Shown here piece after piece: positions 1 to 7,578 of a DNA stretch of 44,331 nt. This DNA is from Tannerella sp. (lineage in GTDB: Bacteria; Bacteroidota; Bacteroidia; Bacteroidales; Tannerellaceae): positions 1 through 44,331 of the forward strand of contig JAISTS010000002.1 of the NCBI GenBank assembly GCA_031272455.1, written 5' to 3'. The translations under genes and the position numbers were made by a program. Each line of letters begins with the position of its first letter. Positions within the stretch are counted from its first letter, which is position 1. The notes below the pieces were generated by a model. That model worked only from the letters and a program-made list of their open reading frames with translations. It searched no databases and had not been told where the DNA came from.

Positions 1-132
1 GCCGACAAACCGAGCGAACTGCCCGAATACACTGTTACAGAGCGCTATGCACGTCTGATGGAGCGTACTGTAATGCGCGATCCGGCATACTGGTTCTGGT
101 CGCATAAACGATGGAAATACGCCCGAAAATAG
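1..132 (+). CDS. Lipid A biosynthesis acyltransferase (LpxL/HtrB-like), C-terminal fragment
   Basis: The window opens inside a reading frame that ends at TAG 130-132 and is missing from the ORF track because its start lies outside. The 43 visible residues end in RDPAYWFWSHKRWK, which matches the conserved C-terminus of inner-membrane Kdo-dependent lipid A acyltransferases (lysophospholipid acyltransferase superfamily; the family usually has about 300 residues). These enzymes add a secondary acyl chain to the lipid A precursor at the cytoplasmic face. The catalytic HX4D motif would be upstream and cannot be checked. The family assignment rests on this short tail alone, so the exact acyltransferase is not settled. 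Confidence 0.75.
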   Translation, partial: ADKPSELPEYTVTERYARLMERTVMRDPAYWFWSHKRWKYARK

Positions 133-218
133 CCACGTCAACTGTTATAGTTTGCTAAAAATCGCTATTTTTGTGTTAAAGATTGTAAACGGGTGAACAA
201 CGTATCTGATAAAATGCT

Positions 219-226
219 TACCTTTG
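219..226 (+). promoter_or_regulatory. Possible -7 box (TACCTTTG) of the Spy-like gene
   Basis: TACCTTTG fits the Bacteroidetes -7 consensus TAnnTTTG and lies about 90 bp before the ATG at 316. No TTTG is found at the expected -33 distance, so this is only a partial match. Confidence 0.35.
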
Positions 227-315
227 TGCCGTGAATTTAATCAAAATGTCATTAGACAATGCGAAAAAATCACAAAATGTTTAGTTTTAACAATTTAATT
301 TTTTAGTTTTAGGTT

Positions 316-675
316 ATGAAAAGAGTATTTATTAGCGTAGCGCTCATTTTAGCAAGCGCAACAGTGTGTTTAGCAGAAAACGGTGAAAGGGCTCCTTTTG
401 AAGTCAGCTTTCCCAAGTTAAAAACGTATCTTGGACTTGCTCCCTATCAGTTAGACAAAGTTCAGAAAATCAATGACTACTTCATTGATATGCAGTCTGA
501 AAGCCTGAACGGCAACAGCAAATTCAAAGACAAACGGATGAGGGCTGCCGTTTACGGCAATCTGAAACTGATGAAGGAGGCTCTTACTCCCGAACAGTAC
601 CGCAAGTATGTAACCCTCATCAACGTTACGAACAACAACAATCGCGTCCTCAGCGAAGCAATTGTTGCTAAATGA
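316..675 (+). CDS. Small secreted Spy/CpxP-like (LTxxQ-type) protein
   Basis: A 119-residue protein with a clear signal peptide (MKRVFISVALILASATVCLA) and a short charged helical mature part. Two LTxxQ-like segments can be seen: LGLAPYQLDKVQKI near residue 43 and ALTPEQYRKYV near residue 90. That spacing is the pattern of the Spy/CpxP family, periplasmic helical proteins that act as ATP-independent chaperones or envelope-stress sensors in proteobacteria. In Bacteroidetes such small proteins are common and mostly uncharacterised, so a periplasmic chaperone role is an inference. It is a single-gene unit: an upstream AT-rich leader of about 180 bp and a strong terminator directly after the stop. 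Confidence 0.7.
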   Translation: MKRVFISVALILASATVCLAENGERAPFEVSFPKLKTYLGLAPYQLDKVQKINDYFIDMQSESLNGNSKFKDKRMRAAVYGNLKLMKEALTPEQYRKYVTLINVTNNNNRVLSEAIVAK

Positions 676-713
676 AATTTTGTTAATAGAAGAGGTTTTT
701 CCAATTAGTAAGC

Positions 714-750
714 AAAAATCCCCCGCGCTCTGATGTGCAGGGGATTTTTT
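714..750 (+). terminator. Rho-independent terminator after the Spy-like gene
   Basis: AAAAATCCCC pairs with GGGGATTTTT around a loop of about 16 bases, and the distal arm runs into a T-tract. It sits about 40 bp after the stop at 675. Confidence 0.8.
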
Positions 751-796
751 GTGCGCTTTTCCCTGACTTACAGTCCAAACAAATCGGAGTGAGTGC

Positions 797-834
797 ACAA
801 AAAAAGGCAGCCAACGCTCACGCGCTACCTGCCT
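797..834 (-). terminator. Terminator of the large minus-strand surface-protein gene
   Basis: On the minus strand AGGCAG and CTGCCT (plus-strand 829-834 and 805-810) form a stem followed by seven T residues. It lies about 60 bp past the stop of the gene ending at 891 and faces the terminator of the convergent upstream gene. Confidence 0.65.
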
Positions 835-890
835 CCACGCTTTTTTATTTAAAATGATTCTATTTGTCTTATATCTTTTGTCTTCCGTCT

Positions 891-3800
891 CTACTGAACT
901 ACCACCTTAACCCGTTCGCCACCACCAAAGGTAACGACATAAACTCCGGCAGGCAGCGCGACCGACGTAGTGCCCGCACCAACCGTACGGCGGGTAAACA
1001 GGCTGCCGGTAACGGTATAAACGCTCAGCTCGCCCTCTGTCGGCGTACTGACATAGAGCAGACTGCCCGAAGTCCACACCGACGGCACCACAACAGCCTC
1101 CGACGAGGTGATCTTGCGCACTCCGCCGATAGCAAACTTCACCTGATCGACCACACGATGCACTATCACCGTCTGCGAACCGTCGGCATTGGCTATCACC
1201 TCCATACCGTTGTTCTGGTCGATCTTCTGCGATCCCGACGAGACGCGCATACCATCAAGGTCGTAATCCTCACGCGGCGTGATTGTCAACGTGAAATCGT
1301 AGCCTGCCGGTACGCGATAGACGCCCGTCGGCGGGAAGAATATCACCTCCGAGCTGCTCGGCACGATGACCGAATATGTCAGGTCGGGGATACCGGTCTC
1401 GCCCAAGCACTCGTAAGCGCCCATATCCACATAATCGTAATAGACACGCCCGCCGCCCGCAAGATCGTGTGTCAGCACATCGGCATACGAAGTGTTTGCC
1501 GGCGTCGGACGGTTGAGCACGATAGCCGAGGGATAAGGTATGCGTATATAATAGTTGTAACCCGTGTTGACCACAAGTCGCGTAACGCTCTTTAGCCTGT
1601 AGTCGCCCTCGACCATATAACCTTTCTCCGAGAAGCCGTCTTTGTAGAACGAGGGGCTGGCATCGACATTACCGCCGCCGTCGGTGCCGAGGTTCGAGTT
1701 CCACACCGCAGGCGAGACCGAGCTGTCGAAGCTGCTGCCGATATCGCTGTTGTTATACAAGGGTGTGCCGTAGGATATCGCCACGTCCTGCGAGCCTTGA
1801 GGCGTTTTCGATGCGCGGTTGCCATAAATTATCGTGTTGCGGATATTGGGATCGCCACCGGCATTGTACCAGCCACCACCCGACTCCGAAGCCAGATTGC
1901 CACTCACCGTAACGTTGACTAAGAGCGCATTGCTGCCGCTGTTGTACAGTCCGGCGCCATATTTTGCCGTGTTGCCGCTCACCTCAACGCCATAAATCAG
2001 GGGCGATGCGCCGGTGTCGAAATACACTCCGCCACCATCGTAATTCGCTGCATTTCCTTTGATTATCGCGTTCGAGATCGTCCCCGACGCACCATTCTCG
2101 AACAGCACGCCTGCGCCATAGTCAGCCACGCCGCCGGTGATAGTCAAACCATCCCAGCGGGCTTCGCGACCTACGCCACTCGGACTTAACGCCGCATTGA
2201 ACGGATACGGACCGAGATGCAGATACGCCGTCGAGCCGTCGATCTTGACAACCGAATGTTGACCGTCGCCAAGCAGAATGGTCGGATTATCAACCGTATT
2301 GCGCTCGGCAAGATTGTCTTCCGCCGTGTCGCCATAGCCGCTGAAGCCGCCAAACACCTGCACGCTGTCCCAGTCCATCACATACGAACCGGTAAAGACG
2401 CTCAGACTGTCGTAAACCAGCATCCCTTGCGGATTGTCTTTCATATAATAGCCCGTATAGACCATAGCGCTGTCGCCCGCAGGCAGGCTGTCGTGAGGAC
2501 TGTAAACCCCGTCGGCAACCCAGATAAAATCGCCCTGCGATGCCAGCGCCAATGCCTGCTGAAGCGTCGGGAAAGCGTTATCCCACGACGTGCCGTTATG
2601 CTCATTCTCGTATGGCACATTCTGATCTACAAAGAATCCTATGTTCTTTTCGTGAACGAGGACATCATAGACGAGGACGGTGTCGCAAGTAATCGGACCA
2701 ACAACCGGATCTGGCGTCCATTGCAAATCGCCAGGACCTGTTGCGCTGAGAGTTAATTGAACGTGTTTTAGACCTGTTGTGCTCCAAATTATTTTTGCAT
2801 GGTCTTTATCACTGGATACAATTTGCCCGCCATCCGGATTCCAGACAGCAGTTATTCCGGACGGCAGTTTTGATCCTGCGCCATAATCCACAGTAAAGAC
2901 CTGTGGAACAGTAACTTTTGCCGGTTTTGCCGGTATGCGTGGGTTAAGATTGGCATCGAAAACCATATCAACAATATAGCACGTATCGGTTTCCTGTGTA
3001 CCGTCTTTGTCAACAATATACCAGTAAACACCTTGACCAATTGGTGGAGAAACTGTATTAATATCAAGCGTATCATTACCAGTATTACTTGTAAGTACAC
3101 TTCGAGTATCAAGATCACTAATATCTGCGACAAAATTTGGATTCATATACCAATCCCATTGCATAGCCATAGGAACCGGCGAAACAAGCTTTATAGGATA
3201 GCAAATCGGAGCACACGATGGACAGCGCCAAACAGTATCCAACAAGAACGTAGAACTGCCAAAACCTGATAGATAACCATAGCCTGCCGTTCCACTTGCA
3301 GTATTAAAATACCCGAGCGAAAACGGAGAGTCGTTATTAGTTACCATCACCATTTTTCCTGCATTATCATTATTTAAGTGCACTTTTGCATATTCCCAAT
3401 CACTACCGGGCAAACCACTTGGGAAAGGGATGCTCAACCCAGTAACCGTAGGAGCCGTAGCCGTTAGCAAAGCACCGGCGTCATTATAATATTGGAACTG
3501 GAACGACGATGCTTTACCAGTCTTAAATACTAAAAATATATAATTGGTACCCGACGAAGCATAAAAAGCAATCTGTTTCTGACTAATTGAAAACATAGAC
3601 GGTATAATCGCTGCTCCTAATTCACCGCCAATTGCTGAATGTTGATACGCATATACAGGAGCCGATGCCTGTACATAAATTCGTTTATCATCGGTAATAC
3701 CAGATAATGTAGTCATATCAATATGCCAAGTACTATCTGCACTTGTTATAGTATGAGAAATACTTTGGGTTGCTCCACCTGATCCGGTATAATATACCGT

Positions 3801-4691
3801 AACTGTTGTGCCTGATTTAGTTGCTGTAAAATCAATGCGTTCGCCTATGGAGGATTCCCCACGAATTATAACATATCGTGTACCTGCTGCTTCAACCGGG
3901 ACTATCTGGTCACCTGCAACGTCAGTACTTCCATTACCAGAAATATGAATGCAGTCCTCTGTCATTGTAACAGCAATAGGTTTGTCCGCTGTTATAGTCG
4001 ATCCTGCTAATGAATTGGTTTGCTTACTTGCTTGAATTTCTGCCACTTTTAATGTTTGACCTTTCATTAACGTGAAAGGTGTTTCGGTATTTGCTGAAAT
4101 ACCCACACATGCTTTAGATGCAGTTACTTTGACAAGAGTATTGTCTTCTGTAGCGACAATGTCAATCTGGTCAACACCGGGATCGTAACTGCTTCCTGTA
4201 TTGTTTTCATACGTAATCGAACCATTTTCTTGAAATGGCGTTATAAATTTTGTTCCTAATGCGGGTTTACCTTTTAACGAAAATACATCTCGCTGCGAAA
4301 GTCCGTTTATCATGTAATAAGCCAATATTTTTTGGTCTGATACAATATGTATCCCAAAATTAGTTACAGTTCCTGCACCTGACATAGGATTTTCAATACC
4401 TATTGGCAGTTGACAAGCACTCCCAGTGGGGTCGCTTTCGTTTGCAGGAAAAGGTATTCTTTTAAATCCCCCTGCAGGAACTGTATAATTGGTTGATCCC
4501 ATTGACCCACCGTAAAATTCTAAAGTTACAGTTGCGTCAGTTGTGCCCGGATTAGAAAAAACAAAAAACACAGGCCCATCTGAATGAGCATGCACTACAT
4601 CCGGCGCCACGAACCAGAACTCATTATCTTGCGCGAAAGCCGAAACTGCGAGCGCAAAAGAGCAAACAAAAAGAATTAATTTTTTCACCAT
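891..4691 (-). CDS. Large T9SS-secreted surface protein: IgGFc-binding-type N-terminus, beta-helix, C-terminal sorting domain
   Basis: I start the protein at the ATG at 4691, not 4742 as in the track: it gives a clean signal peptide (MVKKLILFVCSFALAVSAFAQ), and the longer ATG lies inside a -7 promoter box. The product has 1266 residues. Residues about 20-480 (NEFWFVAPDVV, KPIAVTMTEDCIH) resemble the IgGFc-binding N-terminal domain seen in Bacteroidetes surface proteins. An Ig/PKD-like segment follows at about 585-670. From about 690 to 1030 there is a pectin-lyase-like beta-helix with recurring GNxA..GGG turns. A 90-residue beta domain and a T9SS type A sorting domain (SVYTVTG..., LPAGVYVV, ending KVVVQ) complete it. 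It is probably exported to the cell surface as an adhesin or glycan-binding protein; the ligand is unknown. The N-terminal half is visibly more AT-rich than the rest. Confidence 0.8.
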   Translation of the reverse strand: MVKKLILFVCSFALAVSAFAQDNEFWFVAPDVVHAHSDGPVFFVFSNPGTTDATVTLEFYGGSMGSTNYTVPAGGFKRIPFPANESDPTGSACQLPIGIENPMSGAGTVTNFGIHIVSDQKILAYYMINGLSQRDVFSLKGKPALGTKFITPFQENGSITYENNTGSSYDPGVDQIDIVATEDNTLVKVTASKACVGISANTETPFTLMKGQTLKVAEIQASKQTNSLAGSTITADKPIAVTMTEDCIHISGNGSTDVAGDQIVPVEAAGTRYVIIRGESSIGERIDFTATKSGTTVTVYYTGSGGATQSISHTITSADSTWHIDMTTLSGITDDKRIYVQASAPVYAYQHSAIGGELGAAIIPSMFSISQKQIAFYASSGTNYIFLVFKTGKASSFQFQYYNDAGALLTATAPTVTGLSIPFPSGLPGSDWEYAKVHLNNDNAGKMVMVTNNDSPFSLGYFNTASGTAGYGYLSGFGSSTFLLDTVWRCPSCAPICYPIKLVSPVPMAMQWDWYMNPNFVADISDLDTRSVLTSNTGNDTLDINTVSPPIGQGVYWYIVDKDGTQETDTCYIVDMVFDANLNPRIPAKPAKVTVPQVFTVDYGAGSKLPSGITAVWNPDGGQIVSSDKDHAKIIWSTTGLKHVQLTLSATGPGDLQWTPDPVVGPITCDTVLVYDVLVHEKNIGFFVDQNVPYENEHNGTSWDNAFPTLQQALALASQGDFIWVADGVYSPHDSLPAGDSAMVYTGYYMKDNPQGMLVYDSLSVFTGSYVMDWDSVQVFGGFSGYGDTAEDNLAERNTVDNPTILLGDGQHSVVKIDGSTAYLHLGPYPFNAALSPSGVGREARWDGLTITGGVADYGAGVLFENGASGTISNAIIKGNAANYDGGGVYFDTGASPLIYGVEVSGNTAKYGAGLYNSGSNALLVNVTVSGNLASESGGGWYNAGGDPNIRNTIIYGNRASKTPQGSQDVAISYGTPLYNNSDIGSSFDSSVSPAVWNSNLGTDGGGNVDASPSFYKDGFSEKGYMVEGDYRLKSVTRLVVNTGYNYYIRIPYPSAIVLNRPTPANTSYADVLTHDLAGGGRVYYDYVDMGAYECLGETGIPDLTYSVIVPSSSEVIFFPPTGVYRVPAGYDFTLTITPREDYDLDGMRVSSGSQKIDQNNGMEVIANADGSQTVIVHRVVDQVKFAIGGVRKITSSEAVVVPSVWTSGSLLYVSTPTEGELSVYTVTGSLFTRRTVGAGTTSVALPAGVYVVTFGGGERVKVVVQ

Positions 4692-4739
4692 ACTACTAAT
4701 ATTTTTAACGTTTTTATCTGTTATTTTTCTAATTTGTCG

Positions 4740-4770
4740 CAAAGATAAACATATTTTAAGAGATAAAAAA
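4740..4770 (-). promoter_or_regulatory. Bacteroidetes-type promoter for the large surface protein
   Basis: Reading the minus strand, TATCTTTG (4747-4740) is a perfect TAnnTTTG -7 box, and a TTTT run lies at the -33 position 19 bp upstream. Transcription would begin near 4733, downstream of the ATG at 4742, which supports 4691 as the true start. Confidence 0.6.
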
Positions 4771-5007
4771 AAAAAAAATTAAAATCTGAGGCGATTTAAC
4801 TTAAATTTTGTTAATTTACTAATTTTCAGTATATTACAAAAACACCTAATTTTTCGTCTTTAGCGGCGATTTTTCGCCTTATGTGCTCTGTAATATGCTA
4901 TATAATAATATGTACGCGCGCGTAGGGGGGCACGCAGACGACTAAGACCTATTCGCAGATTTCTTTTAACCACAAAGGCAACTAAGGCAATCAAGTCTAA
5001 ATTCTTC
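4771..5007. other. Gene-free AT-rich region with short repeats
   Basis: Part of the 372-bp gap between divergent genes. It holds a small hairpin (GGCGA TTTT TCGCC at 4865-4878), a CG-alternating stretch near 4916 and a 9-bp imperfect tandem repeat (ACAAAGGCA, ACTAAGGCA) at 4972-4989. I see no coding sequence; the 112-residue minus-strand ORF at 4860-5198 overlaps the antitoxin and has no recognisable features. Confidence 0.5.
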
Positions 5008-5038
5008 TTTGCCATAACAAAAAAATCCCTTATCTTTG
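5008..5038 (+). promoter_or_regulatory. Promoter of the toxin-antitoxin pair (TTTG-19-TATCTTTG)
   Basis: TTTG at 5008-5011 and TATCTTTG at 5031-5038 are separated by exactly 19 bp, a full match to the sigma-ABfr consensus. The leader to the ATG at 5064 is only about 20 nt. The same element recurs at 5723-5753 with two mismatches. Confidence 0.82.
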
Positions 5039-5063
5039 CACCATAAATCAAACTCGAAAGATT

Positions 5064-5285
5064 ATGGCAACGGTAACATTGGACTATAATGCCCGCAACA
5101 TTCAGGCACGCAAGGCGCTGGAATATATCCAGTCGTTGGGGCTGTTCAGGGTGCATACGAACGGCGTCGTTCAAAAAGAGACGAGGTCGGCGAAGCAACA
5201 GCGGATTGATAAGATTTTCGACCCGTATCTGATCGATTTGTCAGGATTTAAGTTCAACAGAGATGAAGCTAATAACTATGATTAG
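5064..5285 (+). CDS. Putative antitoxin of a VapBC-like module
   Basis: A 73-residue charged protein just upstream of, and overlapping, a PIN-domain gene. The N-terminus (ATVTLDYNARNIQARKALEYIQSLG) predicts a short strand and then a helix, as in the small PIN-partner antitoxins common in Bacteroidetes. The C-terminal part (FDPYLIDLSGFKFNRDEANNYD) is the kind of flexible tail that usually wraps the toxin. By analogy with VapB proteins it would neutralise the RNase and repress its own promoter. No clear ribbon-helix-helix or AbrB motif is visible, so the DNA-binding fold is not assigned. Gene order, overlap and size are the main support. Confidence 0.7.
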   Translation: MATVTLDYNARNIQARKALEYIQSLGLFRVHTNGVVQKETRSAKQQRIDKIFDPYLIDLSGFKFNRDEANNYD

Positions 5286-5679
5286 GTATGCTCTGGATAC
5301 TAACATCCTGATCTACAACCACCTGTTGGACGATGTAGGCAAGCGCTCCATCGCACACGAACTGCTGACGCACAATCCTGTTGTATCCACTCAAGCCGTG
5401 TCGGAATACCTGAATGTGATGAAGCGACTGCTACCAATCAGTAAGGCAGAGATTTTGAAATTGTGCGCCGAATGGATGCAGGAATGTAAAATCAAATCGG
5501 TTGACGGTAACACTGTTCGTTTGGCTGAGCGCTTAGTTTCCAAATACGATTTTCAGATTTTCGACGCTATCATTATAGCCTCCGCCCTCGAAGCCGGTTG
5601 TCGCACGCTCTATACCGAAGACTTACAGCATAATATGGTCATCGAAAGGACGCTGACTGTTGTTTATCCGTTCCTTTAG
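5278..5679 (+). CDS. vapC: PIN-domain ribonuclease toxin (VapC family)
   Basis: 133 residues from the ATG at 5278, which overlaps the antitoxin stop by 8 nt; an alternative ATG at 5263 gives five more residues. The PIN fold is clear: MIRYALDTNILIYN begins with the first metal-binding Asp (D7), E43 lies in VSEYLNV, D96 in FQIFDAIIIA and E114/D115 in LYTEDLQH. These acidic residues coordinate magnesium in VapC toxins, which cut specific tRNA or rRNA sites. All are present and the length is typical, so the toxin should be active. The RNA target cannot be predicted from sequence. Translational coupling to the antitoxin is implied by the overlap. Confidence 0.88.
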   Translation: MIRYALDTNILIYNHLLDDVGKRSIAHELLTHNPVVSTQAVSEYLNVMKRLLPISKAEILKLCAEWMQECKIKSVDGNTVRLAERLVSKYDFQIFDAIIIASALEAGCRTLYTEDLQHNMVIERTLTVVYPFL

Positions 5680-5722
5680 TGGCAATATTCCAAAACAGAC
5701 CACGTACTGCATGCGCGTCAGT

Positions 5723-5753
5723 TTTGCCATAACAAAAAAATCACGTATCTTTG
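5723..5753 (+). promoter_or_regulatory. Promoter of the SulP transporter (TTTG-19-TATCTTTG)
   Basis: TTTG at 5723-5726 and TATCTTTG at 5746-5753, spacer 19 bp, 30 nt before the ATG at 5784. It copies the promoter at 5008-5038 at 29 of 31 positions, including the spacer run CCATAACAAAAAAATC. Confidence 0.85.
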
Positions 5754-5783
5754 CGGCGGTTTAACAAGAAGAAAATATAGGGA

Positions 5784-7463
5784 ATGAAGCTGACAATTGA
5801 TTTTCATCCGCGGCTGTGGTCAACGTTGAAATCATACTCCAAGGAGCGGTTTTTCAGCGACTTAATGGCAGGTATTATTGTCGGGATAGTCGCTTTGCCG
5901 CTGGCAATTGCGTTCGGTATCGCGTCGGGCGTCTCGCCCGAAAAAGGTTTGATAACGGCTATCATAGGCGGGTTTATCGTCTCGTTTCTGGGCGGCAGCA
6001 AGGTGCAGATAGGCGGTCCGACGGGCGCGTTTATCGTCATCGTTTACGGCATCATCCAGAACTATGGCGTCGAAGGGCTTGCCGTGGCGACGGTCATAGC
6101 GGGTATCTTCCTGATTTTGTTAGGATTACTGCGCCTCGGCACGATAATACAGTTTATCCCGTTTCCGATAGTGGTGGGCTTCACGAGCGGCATTGCGCTG
6201 ACGATTTTCACTACCCAGATCAAGGATTTGACGGGGATGACGGTCGAGAAGCTGCCGGCAGATTTCGTGTCGAAGTGGATAGTCTATGCGCAACATCTTG
6301 ACAGTGTGTCGCTTTGGTCGCTGCTGATTGGCGTGGCGAGCATTGCCGTCATCGTCCTGACGCCGCGCCTTATCCGCAGGATACCCGGCTCGCTCGTCGC
6401 CATCATTGTGATGACGGTTGTCGTCTGGCTGCTGCGCGAATATGCAGGTATTGAGGGCATTGAAACCATCGGCGACCGTTTTGTGATAAACGCCTCGCTG
6501 CCACATCCCGAAGGCTTTTCGGTTAATATGGAGACTGTCAATATGTTACTGCCGTCGGCGTTCACCATTGCGATGCTCGGCGCTATCGAGTCGCTGCTGT
6601 CGGCAACCGTAGCCGACGGTGTGATAAGCGATCGTCATAACTCTAATACAGAGCTTATTGCGCAGGGGGCAGCCAACATCGTTACGCCGCTGTTCGGGGG
6701 CATCCCCGTTACCGGAGCCATAGCGCGGACGATGACGAACATCAACAACGGCGGACGTACGCCCGTAGCGGGTATAATCCACGCTATTGTGCTGTCGCTC
6801 ATCCTGTTGTTTCTCGGACCGCTGACGAAGCATATCCCGATGGCGTGTCTGGCGGGCGTTTTAGTCGTCGTGTCGTACAATATGAGCGAATGGCGCACGT
6901 TCCGCTCGCTGCTCAAAAACCCGAAAAGCGATGTGGCAGTGCTGATTACGACGTTTTTGCTGACGGTCATCTTCGACCTGACCATAGCGATAGAAATAGG
7001 ATTGCTGCTGGCTATGCTGCTGTTTATGAGGCGTATAGCCGAAACGACAAAAGTATCCGTTACAACCGAGGCGATCGACCTGTCGGCAGATGCGGAGACG
7101 CACGTTCAGGAAGACCCGTTGAAAGTGCCCCAAGGCGTTGAGGTTTACGAGATTAACGGTCCGTTCTTTTTTGGCGTGGCGAACAAGTTCGACGAGATGA
7201 TGCGCAAGCGTCGCACGTCTGATCGTCCGCTCGTCCGCATAATACGAATGCGCAAAGTGCCGTTTATGGACTCTACGGGGCTGCACAACCTCGAAAGCCT
7301 GTGCCGCCTGTCGGAGAAGGACAATATCCGCATCATCCTGTCGGGCGTCAACCCGAAAGTGTCGGAGATGCTGATTAAGAACGGGATAGACAAACGCATA
7401 GGCGCCGACAATATCTGTCCGAATATTAATGAGGCGATGGAGAAGGCGTTGAAATATGTTTGA
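5784..7463 (+). CDS. SulP/SLC26-family anion transporter with STAS domain
   Basis: 559 residues, the usual length for the family. Residues about 20-430 hold 10-14 membrane segments, beginning with DLMAGIIVGIVALPLAIAFG and including the SulP hallmark GGPTGAFIVIVYGI near residue 77. Residues about 450-559 form a cytoplasmic STAS domain with VPFMDSTGLHNLESL, whose serine corresponds to the phosphorylatable serine of anti-sigma antagonists. Family members carry sulfate, bicarbonate or dicarboxylates across the inner membrane. No sulfur-assimilation genes are nearby, so the substrate is open; bicarbonate would suit the neighbouring carboxylation chemistry, but that is only a guess. It is transcribed alone from its own promoter. 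Confidence 0.92.
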   Translation: MKLTIDFHPRLWSTLKSYSKERFFSDLMAGIIVGIVALPLAIAFGIASGVSPEKGLITAIIGGFIVSFLGGSKVQIGGPTGAFIVIVYGIIQNYGVEGLAVATVIAGIFLILLGLLRLGTIIQFIPFPIVVGFTSGIALTIFTTQIKDLTGMTVEKLPADFVSKWIVYAQHLDSVSLWSLLIGVASIAVIVLTPRLIRRIPGSLVAIIVMTVVVWLLREYAGIEGIETIGDRFVINASLPHPEGFSVNMETVNMLLPSAFTIAMLGAIESLLSATVADGVISDRHNSNTELIAQGAANIVTPLFGGIPVTGAIARTMTNINNGGRTPVAGIIHAIVLSLILLFLGPLTKHIPMACLAGVLVVVSYNMSEWRTFRSLLKNPKSDVAVLITTFLLTVIFDLTIAIEIGLLLAMLLFMRRIAETTKVSVTTEAIDLSADAETHVQEDPLKVPQGVEVYEINGPFFFGVANKFDEMMRKRRTSDRPLVRIIRMRKVPFMDSTGLHNLESLCRLSEKDNIRIILSGVNPKVSEMLIKNGIDKRIGADNICPNINEAMEKALKYV

Positions 7464-7474
7464 GGGGAAATGAA

Positions 7475-7578
7475 TAATTGAGAATTGAAAATTAAAAATT
7501 AAAAAAGTAAACGAGTTGACGAGTAAACAGAGACAAATTACTAACTACTTGCTACTCACTACTAACTACTAAAAAAGA
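7475..7578. repeat. Low-complexity intergenic repeats before prfB
   Basis: Imperfect copies of AATTGAGAATTGAAAATTAAAAATT (7475-7506) are followed by GAGTTGACGAGTAAAC and by two ACTAACTACT units 21 bp apart (7540, 7561). The first motif recurs at 21861-21900 in the same orientation relative to the following gene. No coding potential. Confidence 0.6.

Noticed and set aside
864-1595. 243-residue plus-strand ORF opposite the surface protein tail
   Set aside because: Arg/His-rich shadow of the GC-rich minus-strand coding sequence, with no family resemblance.
4860-5198. 112-residue minus-strand ORF before the antitoxin
   Set aside because: It overlaps the antitoxin and its promoter, has no family features, and covers repeat-like noncoding DNA.
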